Origin: Axinella damicornis
Taxonomy: Eukaryota; Porifera; Demospongiae; Axinellida; Axinellidae
Direction of reading: 5' to 3'
Assembly (NCBI GenBank): GCA_963931865.1
Contig: OZ007509.1
Location: forward strand, 9,357,125 to 9,421,124
Length of the DNA: 64,000 nucleotides
Every line of letters starts with the position of its first letter. Position 1 is the stretch's first letter. The notes beneath the pieces were generated by a model that worked only from the letters and a program-made list of their open reading frames with translations, ran no database searches and was not told where the DNA came from. A program made the translations under genes and the position numbers. This document shows positions 10,831 through 20,333 of the stretch, one piece after another.

Positions 10831-11526
10831 CTGGTATTTTTCTTTTGCTGTCTTCCATGTTCAGCGTCCGTTATTTCTGTTGATTTCAGTGCTGCAGTTG
10901 TGGATCTGAGGAACGAGCACGAACTGGACAAGCAGCACCTGCAGAGTCTGCACAGGCAGGAGGTGGAGGCTCTGAAGACTGTACACTCACACACCAGGTA
11001 GTAAGACTGAGAACGAGTGATTGAATTTATCCCTTAACTTGAGGGGACTGTTTCAGAGCTACTGAAAGTTTGGCCAAAGTATTGACATATCACACTTTTG
11101 TGTAGTCCATGTAATTTTACTACTAGATTAGACCACTATGATCTTGGCCTGGGCCTGCTACATGTATGTGCTGTCTAATTGAGCACTGACTACCCCATCT
11201 CCCCTCCCCTCTCCCCCTCCCCATCCCCTTCCCCACACCCCTCACTCCTCTCATGGCAGGCTGCTCTCGGAACTCACACGTCAGGTGGAGGTAAGCTAAC
11301 ATGAAGTGAGCCAGTTGTAGTAGCAGATCGACCACACCCACTCCCAGGGAGCTGAAGAGAGGGAGCAACGGGCTTGAGTGCAGGAGGAGCACCTCAAGGG
11401 TGAGGACTAATTCTGTATGATTGTGAAACCTTCAATCCTAAATTATAGTGCCTACTGTTTACTGTTCTGTGTTTGCTAGAGTGTGCATACTACAAAGTGC
11501 TTTGTAGGTTGCTTGAACAACAATCC

Positions 11527-12050
11527 AAGTAGCTGTTCCCATGGTAACTGTTAACTGTCCAGTGAGCTCTTAGTCCCCCACACATCTCAAGAATGAGGGT
11601 CGAGGAAAACTGGTTGCTATGACAATGGGTACTAACTACTGTGTTTGTTGTCCTGCATTGTCTGCAAGCAGCATGGTCACCAATCGCACATTCCAGCCTA
11701 GCCTTAGCCTCTTTCCCAGTCTCTCTCCCACACGCGAACAAATTGGGAAAACGGGGAAGAGCCTGGAATATTTTGTCAAGTGAGAAACGTCATAGGTAGA
11801 GAGAAATTAATTGCGTGTGGGCAAACAAAACTGCTTATAGATACTGAAGGTTCCTGCCATCACAGTAGTATACCTAGCCTCGTACCCTGGCCCAGCGTTT
11901 GTCGCTTGAAGTACTAACACGATGTCCGGATCTAACTATCACCTACCTACATAATAGCTATTCCCCACAGTAACTGTTAACTGTCTAGTGAGATCTTAGT
12001 GTCCCCACACACCTCAGAGATTGAGGAAAACTGGTTACCATGACAACGTG
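11527..12050. repeat. Intronic ~100-bp direct repeat pair
   Basis: About 100 bases starting GTAACTGTTAACTGTC near 11537 recur near 11969 with roughly 85-90% similarity. Both copies lie in the intron before the FBF1 exon at 12096. The intervening stretch contains no exon. Confidence 0.7.
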
Positions 12051-12758
12051 TAGTGATTAAGTACGTATCATTTGCACTGTGTTGTTGTCCTGCAGTGCTT
12101 GAGGACCGGCTGAGTCAGTAGCAGGCCGAGAATGAAGTGGAGAGGGGGAGGCTACAGTCTCCGATTACTAAGCTTACCTACGTGGCACAGCAGAGCAGGC
12201 AGATTGAGCAGGTACGAGGATCTTGTATATGTGGAAGTAGTCTAGCCACTAGCCCTCTCCACCCGGCCTGCCACACGCACACATGGCAGCCAAGGTGGAG
12301 AGGGGCTAGCGGCTACACTGGGAATGCCTCAGTCAAATTCTAGTATTGAGTAGGTCTTGGGTTCAAATTAGAGCTGTACAGTACAGCTTACACAGCACCA
12401 ATTAGTTATCAATTAATCCAATAATCGATTAGGGCTTGAAGCTTGACCCATCCACAAGGAATGACATGACATGCTGCTCGATCTTCCGCTGCTCTGTCTG
12501 ACTACTCTGGCTCGCTGTATACCACCTGATGGTACGATCGCGAATGATTCTTACGATCTGTTGTACCACCGCAGGAGCAACCACAGAGTTCCCATAATGT
12601 CTTGCTCCCAGCCGTCAGCTTTCCTGTTCCAGCATCCTTTTTTGTAGCCAATTTGCTTCCAAACTGCAGAAAATTAATTGGTGTTTGGAGCTTGAATTGA
12701 TCAGCATTTGTGGCAACTTGCTGATTCTTGGGTGTACGTTAATAATAGTAAGAAATCG

Positions 12759-12785
12759 GGGGGGGGGGGGGGGGGAGGGGGGAGG
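12759..12785. repeat. Poly-G run
   Basis: A G-rich run follows AGTAAGAAATC. The same run is present and longer in the duplicated copy at 62292-62318, so it predates the duplication and varies in length. Confidence 0.9.
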
Positions 12786-12942
12786 GGACAACGTCTGTGT
12801 GCATGTGGTATAATGTAGCAGACTTGGTGATGAGCTGCCACTCCCCCTTGTATGGCCCCTGATATCATGATTGTGGTCATATATAGGCTATCACTTTGTA
12901 ACCTGAACCAAGGTTCTAGACCAACTCTCCTCTGCACAGGAC

Positions 12943-13129
12943 TAGTCTCGTGTCCAGACCCCCTCAGAATGTATAGTCTCGGCCCAGACCCAAACCAACC
13001 CCAGCGCGGATCGCTTCCAGTATCACACGTGAGGAGACCCTCCTTCCCTGCGCGTGATACAGGAAGCCATCTGTGCTGGGACCAAGACTACAGAATGTAT
13101 TGACTATTGAGGGTCTGGGAACGAGACTA
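12943..13129. mobile_element. TAGTCTCG foldback MITE (nested)
   Basis: It starts TAGTCTCGTGTCCAGACC and ends GGTCTGGGAACGAGACTA. A second TAGTCTCGG start lies inside near 12973, suggesting nesting or partial duplication. Flanks GCACAGGAC and GCGCAGGAC resemble a 9-base target duplication with one mismatch. Confidence 0.65.
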
Positions 13130-13713
13130 TAGCGCAGGACATGTACTAGATCCTCTCTATTCTCCGCCCCGAACTTCCTGAGCAGCTAGCTCGATAGCTG
13201 GGGTTCTTCGTGATGTGCTGTGGCCATGTTGAGGTTTTCTTTGTCCCCAATAATCCTGTCTTGTGATTGGCTGGAAAGGCACACTATGAAAACAATTCCC
13301 GTTCCTCCCTTGCAGAGGACGCTGTTTATGTTGGAGGCTCTCCTCCACTCTGATGTCCCGGACATCCTCTCCTTCCTGGACCTCACTCTCAACGAGCTGA
13401 GTGGTCTCACATCCTCCGCACATTCCAGCATCAAGGCCAAGGCCACCAAGGTACATGTATGAGTGGAGGAGAAGGGGAGTGTGTGGTACGTGTGGGAGTG
13501 GTGCATGTATGTGTGGGGGTGTGGGGATAGGGGGAATGTGTTGTGATGGAGGGGTGTTTGTATGGACGTGTGGGGGAGGAAGGGGGAGTGTATGGTGTGG
13601 GAAAGGTGTGTGTGGTATGGGAGGTGTGTGTGTGTGAGGGGAGAGTGGAGTGTATGGTGTGGGAGCTATAAGTGTAGGTGTATGTTTGGGGGAGTGTGGG
13701 TGAGGGGAATGGA

Positions 13714-14381
13714 GCTTGTGTAAAAGCCTGACTGCCGGATCACCCGGATCACCAAAAAAAAGGCGCCATTGCTTGCTTTAGCATGTCAGCGTGTGTCGTT
13801 AGTATGGTAGTGCAAGTAGCTAGATAACTTAGTGCTGGTTATCATGGTGTTTCACTACAAGCTACCGAATGGGAGCGTCACCGGCAGTGCGGCCCGGACT
13901 TGCCATCATCGTTGGTTGCTGGATAGACCGTCGACGCCTCTGAGACACAGCACTGGCACAATAACCACAGGTTAGTAGCGATCATGTCTGTTGACTCGCT
14001 GAACTTGGCAGGCCTATGATTGAGAGTCCCAGGCTTGTGTGGCTAGACTGCTCTGTGTACACAGTGTGTACTGCGTAGCTAGTAACTAACTATACTTGGT
14101 CAAGTCTTTGACTTTTAAAGACTCCCTGATTCGGTGCAGCTGCTATTAAACTGGGGTATTGGCAGTCATACAAAATGTGTTTGTACTCCCCTGCACGTGA
14201 GTCGTCGATACCTGGAGGCGACTGTAAAGATTGAAGCAATCATTTTAGCTGTGCATGTGGCCGGTCGTACATGCAAGTGCTTATTGCAGTGCCAGCGTGC
14301 ATACTTAATGAATTGACTGTTCTTTTTTGCACGGCATTTTTGGTGATCCGGGTGATCCGGCAGTCCAGCTTTTACACAAGC
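13714..14381. mobile_element. Foldback element with ~45-bp inverted repeats
   Basis: GCTTGTGTAAAAGC followed by GACTGCCGGATCACCCGG is repeated in inverse orientation at the right end. The internal 600 bases have no recognised gene. It sits in the tepsin intron between 13450 and 14607. The duplicate at 62.46 kb keeps only the right end. Confidence 0.8.
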
Positions 14382-14867
14382 CCAAGGGAATGCATGGTGT
14401 GGGAAATGTGTGTGTAGGGGAGAGGGGGGAGCATGGTGTATGTTTGTAGGTGGGGAGTGAGTGTGTGTGTGTGTATTATGTGTGTGTATATGTGTGTGTG
14501 TGCGTGTGTGCGCACACACATTGAATACTGCATAATGCAATTTGTGGCTCTTAGTGCCAAGAAATGAAAGTTTAGCAAAACCAGAACACACATGCACTAC
14601 TTCCAGATCTTGAGGCAACTGACAGCAGAGGCAACTCAGAGATCGGCCATATCATCAAGAGCTGCTCCTACCGGTACCAGAGCAGAGACCGGTAGGATCC
14701 TGGACCTGGGGACACGGGGTATGGACGACGAGGAAGGCAAGCAACAAGTGGCCGAAATGCCACCAGAAGAGGTACAGAACACACCTAGCTCAGCCTGTCC
14801 TAGTTTACTCCAGTTCAAGGGAGAGCAAGAATCAGTCGGAGTTTGGCTGAGACCTTGAGTTTGGTTC

Positions 14868-15085
14868 CCAGCTGTATCCCAACTTGGAATCCCAGCTGGA
14901 TCTGAGGTTTGAATCCCAGCTGGATCCCAGGTTTGAATCCCAGCTGGATCCCAGGTTTGAATCCCAGCTGGATTCCTGCCAGTGGTCTGGATCCCAGGTT
15001 GGAATCCCAGCTGGATTCCTAGTCTGGAACCCAGGTTTGATCCGAGCTGGATCCCGGGTTGAAATCCCAGCTGGAACCTGGGTTT
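14868..15085. repeat. GAATCCCAGCTGGATCCCAGG tandem repeat
   Basis: About ten imperfect 21-23-base units lie in a tepsin intron. The duplicate near 62962-63032 has only about three units, so the array changed length after duplication. Confidence 0.85.
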
Positions 15086-15567
15086 GGTTTTTCTCACTCT
15101 CTTGACTCCAACCTCAGCTCTCCAGGCCAACTGTTACAGTAGGCTTATGCCAGCATAATGGCCTAGTGCATCACCAGGAATAATGCAGGATTACTCCAGC
15201 TTTGAACTCTATCATGTTGATGTTGAGCAGTGTGGCTGTAGTGGTGCCGATCTCAATCTAGTACCAAGCACTAGTTCAGGGTCGGACAGGTGGTTCTCTC
15301 TTGAGAGCCCCACGTGCATCTGTAGGTACATGTATGTCGATAATGTGTTTTGTGGCTCTTGTCTTTGGATGCTGGTCCTAAACTGCATGGAGAATAATAT
15401 GGGTGATGGAAAAAAAAAACAGGAGAGATGCAGAATGGGGTATAATGGCTTCAAGTTTAGTAGTAGCCTTGTTCCCACGCCCCTGCCCAGTTGTCGTCGC
15501 TTGCACCGTACTGCAAGTGACGGAAAGCTGGGAGTGGCCTGGGAACTAGGCTAAGCTTGTTGGCCAT

Positions 15568-15615
15568 TAGCCTCATTCCCAGGCCATAGGAGAAATGGCC
15601 TGGGAACGAGGCTAT
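15568..15615. mobile_element. Short TAGCCTCATTCCCAGG foldback
   Basis: AGCCTCATTCCCAGGCCAT faces ATGGCCTGGGAACGAGGCT across a few bases. It is also present at 63068-63114 in the duplicate, so it predates the duplication. Confidence 0.75.
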
Positions 15616-15954
15616 AGACTTCCTGGTCTACTTGGCTGTGTGCACAGCCTTGGCCCATGGGGTCTGCCTTGATTAGTGGTTGCAGTTGTCCTGCTGATTG
15701 AAACCTGACAGGTGAATGTTGCCACAGAAGTGGGATTGTGATTTATGTAAGCTGTAGCCACCATTTCCAGCTCCACCATGCAAACACACAGGGGGAAAGA
15801 GCTGGGAGATCTGCTCACATGTGGTGACGCCAGGTAGACCATGGGTAGACCAGGGTAGACACACAAGGGGTCTTGCCCAACAAATCTCTTTCTTGTAATG
15901 CATTACACCATGTGCATTTACTAGCCTGGAGAGCAGAGGTATAGATTGTGGTTG

Positions 15955-16095
15955 GTCCGAGTCCCAGGAGCCTCATTCTCAGGCTCTCCCGGGAGTCTTA
16001 TCCCCAGGCTCTCCTGGGGACCTCGTCCCCAGACTCTCCTGGGAGTCTTGTCCCCAGGCTCTCCCAGGAGCCTCATGCCCAGACTCTCCAATCCC
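15955..16095. repeat. CCCCAGGCTCTCCTGGGA tandem repeat
   Basis: Five or so units of about 26 bases (GGAGTCTTGTCCCCAGGCTC) occur in the intron upstream of the tepsin exon at 16198. They are repeated in the duplicate at 63446-63570. Confidence 0.8.
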
Positions 16096-17014
16096 AACTG
16101 ATCTGCCTGCCCTTTCTCTCTGACTCAATACGTGGAGCAGGGAGGAGGTTACCTATATTAGAGTGCACATTACATATCACATCATCATCTCCCACAGAAC
16201 TCAGAGCTGCTGGGTTTGTTCACTGGCATGTCCCTCACTGGGGCTTCAGGAAAGAATAGTACGCCCCCAGTCAAACAAGCTCAGCCAGTCGTACCAGTAA
16301 ATCCAGTCCAGCCAGCTCCAAAGGGTGAAGTTCAGGAGACTAGGACGTCAAGTGACTCATTTGCTGTTCTTTTGGGCATGGTAAGGTGGAAGATCTGCTA
16401 GAGAACTGCACTGATATAGCATCATTGTCATTCCCTCTCTCTCTGTTCGTCTCCCCTCCTAGGATCACTCTGTTACTGATCAACATCAACAAGAAGGGGA
16501 GCTACATCTCGGTCAGGAAGACGACTCTCTCGTGGACTTTGGGGAAGATGAGGAAGAGTTTGATATGGGCAAGGCAGTGATGAACCAGTTATCAGGACTT
16601 GACTTGAGCACCTCCTCTGAGAGTGGGAGCTCATCTGGGATTCTTCAACCACTGCAGAGACAATGCCACGTACTACTCACTACCACCAGCAGGAGGTGTA
16701 GGTGTGGTCTATGCCACACCCACTGGCCACCCTATATATGGAATTGTACCCACAACTGGGGGTGTGGTGCCAGTCCTGTATGCCCCTCATGCACCTGGAG
16801 TGATGTACATGCAACAGGATCTTCTGGATCAATCAGATAATTTTGCCAGCTGGCAGAAGAGCATCGTCACTGTACAGATTTCTATGAAGGCTGCAAACTG
16901 GGCACACATTGGGTGAAAATGTGAACGTTTATCTCATTCTGAGAATGTCAACTCCCATAATGTCAACTCCCAAACATTAATTTTATACAGCACAATCATG
17001 CAGTGATATGATGA

Positions 17015-18180
17015 TGATGATGAAACTTTATTTTGACAGGGTAGCCCCTTCAATATGTGGCTGCTGATATCTCCGGGGACCCTGCTTAATTTCACAGGAA
17101 ATACACAATACAAGTCGTACACAAAGGGGCCCCTAAGATAAGTATGTGCAATACAAAATTTAATATACAAGAATTAAGGGGGTACTGCATTCACAGATAT
17201 GTGCAATGCCCAGGGGAGCAAGCACTATTGCAATTGAAGAGCCTTCATTAATTGGCAGGTGCTTACTCACTCTCCTGAGTATACCCAGATTCCTGCCAGC
17301 TTTCTTAGCCATGTATACACTGTCAATATGCTGTATGCTTCAAATTGAGTTTGTCATCCATGAGCACACCAAGATGCTTTGCAGTTTGTTCATTCCTAAG
17401 AGGCTGGTCGACCATCATACTCGATGTGTGGGTGCTCAAACTCACGTTGTCTCTTCTCCCTCCCAGGAACCCAGGAACATTGTGTGTGTTTTCTTGAGGT
17501 TTACTTGAAGGCAGGGTTTGCTGTTTGAAAGCCAACAGTCAGCTTCTGTCTCACCTCATCTCATGACAGTATAGAATGGTGTCATCCGCTTACAGTTGAG
17601 TCTCACATGTTATGATCTCAGCCGGTAGATTGTTGATGAATACAATGAACTATAGGGGGCCAGAATTGAGCCCTGGGGGACTCTGCTGCTGATTGGCCTG
17701 AGGGAGGATCTAGCTTGCTTCGCCAATGCTGACACACTGCATACGATCATTATTGCTCTTGTACTGTAGTTAATTTGTGCTGCATATAACTGTATTATAG
17801 TCATGGTCATTTCGGGTATGCACTTGATTGCTATTGTATGCCCCGTAGCTACTGTACAAACTTTTATAGGATAAAAAAGTAACTCTGGAACCGGACAAGT
17901 TCAGCACCATCCAGTTTTGACAGCAGCAGTTGTTGGTGTGTTGAGTCAAATGCTTTAGACAGGTCTATGAACAAGGTGCCCACAATATCTATGGACACTC
18001 TCCAGTCAGTATTAGATCTTGTGTTGAGTGTCCAGGACAGAAGCCAGATTGGGAGCTTGTCAGTAGACGGTGTTCGTGGAGCTGCCCACATACCAGTCGC
18101 TCCTGGAAACAGGTCGGATTTGAGTAACTACCATCCAATCTCCTATCTTGCCAGTAGTTGCTAAGGTATATTTGAAGGTG
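17015..18180 (-). mobile_element. CR1-like LINE reverse transcriptase remnant
   Basis: Read from high to low coordinates the minus strand shows non-LTR RT blocks in order: FQERLVCGQLHEHRLLTSSQSGF with PGHSTQD (18110-18040), IDIVGTLFIDLSKAFDS (18000-17945), SRVPQGSILAP (about 17690-17660) and HLGVLMDDKLNLK (about 17380-17340). Frame changes and stops separate them. The catalytic YADD region is not recognisable. The expected upstream block SNYRPIS-PVVAK is present but inverted, on the plus strand at 18115-18175. The element is dead and 5'-truncated. Confidence 0.8.
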
Positions 18181-18400
18181 GGTGCAGTGTAGCCTCGTCC
18201 CAGGCTCTCTCCTCACGTGCAGTGACCCTCAGTCTTCCAATCCTTGGGGGAACACACCATCTAGCTACCAAGCTCAGGTTGAATAGGTACTGTAGCTTAA
18301 GCATTCAGCAATTGCAGGTGCTGCAACATGGAGACACTTTGCTGTTTAATATCCCATCCAGACCATGACATGTACCAGTGGCCTTGTTCACATCGAGGGA

Positions 18401-18998
18401 TAGTCTCGCAAGCCAGCCTCTTTTTCTACGAGGGGGCGCGCGGGCGCGCGCGGAGGGGGGAGGGAAAAAGAGTCTGGTGACTTAAGCCAACATTTCGTTT
18501 TCTCTGCCGGAATGTGGGTAGAGCCAATGAGATTGCAGCAGTCGCATGATTTTCATAGCGTAATTCAGAGACAGTGCGTGCGATCGCGATTGCCATCGCT
18601 GCAAAACGCAACTAGGCTATCCAAGGTTGTGCCCCAAAGCAAGAATTAGCAGTGAAGAACTCCTTCAGCGGACGGGATGTACTCGTGAGCCTTCTAACGG
18701 GTATATACTGGAAAATCGCCTTGTTACTACGTATATATACTGCTGAAGGCTTTTCCGTGGCTCACCTTCCAACGGTTACTACTCTCCAGAGCTTCGCGAG
18801 CCTCCTCCAACTCGATTCGCAGTTGCACATTTGAAAGTTGTGGGCGATAATTGGATAGCTATCATGTGACTTTTTCATTTGCTACAGTTGATTGCATTCC
18901 ACTGGGTAACGAAATGTTGGCTTAAGTCACCAGACTCTTTTTCCCTCCCCCCTCCGCGCGCGCCCCTTCGTAGAAAAAGAGGCTGGCTTGCGAGACTA
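18401..18998. mobile_element. MITE with ~100-bp TAGTCTCGCAAGCC inverted repeats
   Basis: The left end TAGTCTCGCAAGCCAGCCTC and about 100 following bases, including a GCGCGCGC-rich block and AAGAGTCTGGTGAC, are mirrored at the right end. The centre encodes nothing recognisable. Confidence 0.85.
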
Positions 18999-19268
18999 AT
19001 AGACTTGTTGCCCATGCACTACTCAGCGAACCATAGTCTCTCGTTCCGAGGGGAGGTCTGGGAACGAGACTAAGCAAACCAGAGGCGCGCGCCTCGAGGG
19101 TGGCCGGCGCATGGCTGGCCGTACGTACGGGGTGGAGCTAAAGACTGCGGCATGCATCAGAGCGATGGATCAGCGGCTGAGAAGCTTGGCTCATTAGTAT
19201 CAGTGTCTCCTGGATACTTATGTGATAGTAAGTCAATGTAGGCCTACTAGGAGAATGCATGGCATTGT

Positions 19269-19871
19269 GGGGCGAGCGTGAGCGAGTACAATGCAGAACG
19301 AGTACTTATTTGCATGCACAGTCAGTCAAATTTTAATGTCCCCTGCCAATGCAGCCCATCCAATGTTGCACGACTGAGATCACAGAAATCGTAATATGAC
19401 ACACGTGCACAACACAGGGGCCTGCTAGTACACCATGTGACAATGGCATGTGTTCTGCAGGACATGTACCGGTCTGAGGTCGGTGAATAGGTAGCTAGCT
19501 AGCTAGCTAAGTGCAGACTTCGTCCAGTTTGCTGTCACCACAGGCGAGAAGGTAGCTACAGAGCCTGGTTAGACTGTTCATGGTACCATGGTTCACCCGT
19601 CTTCATGAAATGCTTTAGCCACTCACCGCCCCGCTATAGTCTCCATGCAAGGCCTTGTTGAGGTAGACTGTTCAGAGTTCGCGTCTCAGTTGACAGTCTC
19701 CGCGATATCAACGCACGAGAACTCAGTTTGGAAATAACGCATGATGCAAGAACACGCAAAATACGAGCAGGAAGTGATTTACGGCACGACGTACGACAGA
19801 TATATATATATAAACATATATAGAAAATTCGAAGCAAACTCGTCTATGTGGGGCTCGCTCACGCTCGCCCC
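19269..19871. mobile_element. MITE-like element with GGGGCGAGCGTGAGCGAG ends
   Basis: The 18-base end at 19269-19286 is exactly mirrored at 19854-19871. A TAGCTAGCTAGC run and a TATATATA tract lie inside. No coding sequence is evident. Confidence 0.65.
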
Positions 19872-20167
19872 AATTATGTTCACAATGTTGTTCACATAAG
19901 CTACATACTTGTGATCAGGAGATGGGATCAGAGGGAATGTCCCTGGAATTTGGGGGTAGACCATACATAATCATACAAATGTGACAAGAAACGATTTTCA
20001 TAAAAACACTGGAAGGTGGGTTCAGAGCTATTCAGCACATTTGAATGTTCCATTCATGGTGATCACAATGGTGCAAATCCCAGTCTCATATCTCATTCCT
20101 ACTGCATATCCCAGTGGCAGTGAACATGGATATAGCAAACAGAACTTTTTGCTGGCTTAAATCTACT

Positions 20168-20285
20168 GCGTATCCTAGTTTCGTGCCCAGACCGCACACC
20201 CCGCGAGGGGGCACGAGACTATACGTATCCTGTCAAAATGTGCCACAATTGGCATTTTATAATGTGCCAATTCTGGCATGTACGT
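20168..20285. repeat. Small foldbacks upstream of METTL25B
   Basis: TAGTTTCGTGCCCAGACC faces GGGGCACGAGACTA (about 20178-20220). Next to it TGCCACAATTGGCATT and AATGTGCCAATTCTGGCA form a second stem. These sit just 5' of the first recognised METTL25B exon. Confidence 0.55.
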
Positions 20286-20333
20286 GAGCATACCTTGGTG
20301 TTTCTGTTCGCATGCATGTACATACGTACACAG

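Larger units (their letters stand above)
10219..12211 (+). pseudogene. FBF1: FBF1 exons, copy A, disrupted
   Basis: FBF1 is a coiled-coil protein of ciliary transition fibres. Six exons follow the order of its central coiled coil. 10219-10266 reads RLKAIEESFQRREAR. 10363-10514 reads FQERLQQAERERVDTV...VDSVEVVKASEISRLQ. 10890-10997 reads AAVVDLRNEHELDKQHLQ...HRQEVEALKTVHSHTR. A 31-nt exon at 11260-11290 reads LLSELTRQVE. 11348-11399 and 12096-12211 follow. All have GT/AG borders. Exon 2 needs a frameshift near 10386-10392, exon 5 has TGA, and exon 6 has TAG where the family has Gln. The N-terminal half is absent here and the C-terminal end is missing before the tepsin exons begin. Identity rests on the HTR-containing block and residue order. 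Confidence 0.75.
9930..16385 (+). repeat. Segmental duplication, copy A (FBF1-tepsin region)
   Basis: Blocks here recur elsewhere in the same orientation: about 9930-10837 at 25146-26279, 10837-11260 at 55375-55779, 11975-12830 at 61230-62350, and 14340-16385 at 62466-63900. Exon and intron sequence are both shared at high identity, so these are genomic duplications and not retrocopies. Confidence 0.85.
13316..16900 (+). pseudogene. TEPSIN: Tepsin (AP-4 accessory) C-terminal exons, copy A
   Basis: Tepsin is an ENTH/VHS-domain accessory protein of AP-4 coats. Exon 13316-13450 (45 codons, TLFMLEALLHSDVPDILSFL...KATK) and exon 14607-14771 (55 codons, ILRQLTAEATQ) match the end of its VHS-like domain. 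Exon 16198-16380 (61 codons) carries LFTGMSL, which fits the known beta4-binding motif LFxG[ML]x[LV], and DSFAVLLGM near the epsilon-binding site. Exon 16463 on is acidic (DDSLVDFGEDEEEFDMG). After about 16635 a Gly/Pro/Val-rich frame (PPAGGVGVVYATPTGHP) continues in a different phase, so a frameshift is likely. The N-terminal ENTH part is missing. The first exon is in phase with the FBF1 exon ending at 12211. Confidence 0.7.

Noticed and set aside
1588..12211. Reassignment of UAG to glutamine, suggested by TAG at expected Gln positions in raptor and FBF1
   Set aside because: TGA and TAA also interrupt these frames, frameshifts accompany them, and the intact Helitron genes need no readthrough. 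Decay explains it better.
13810..14320. Host exon inside the foldback at 13714-14381 (a frame near 13860-13970 followed by GTTAGT)
   Set aside because: No family resemblance, and the interval lies wholly within an inverted-repeat element that the duplicate locus lacks.
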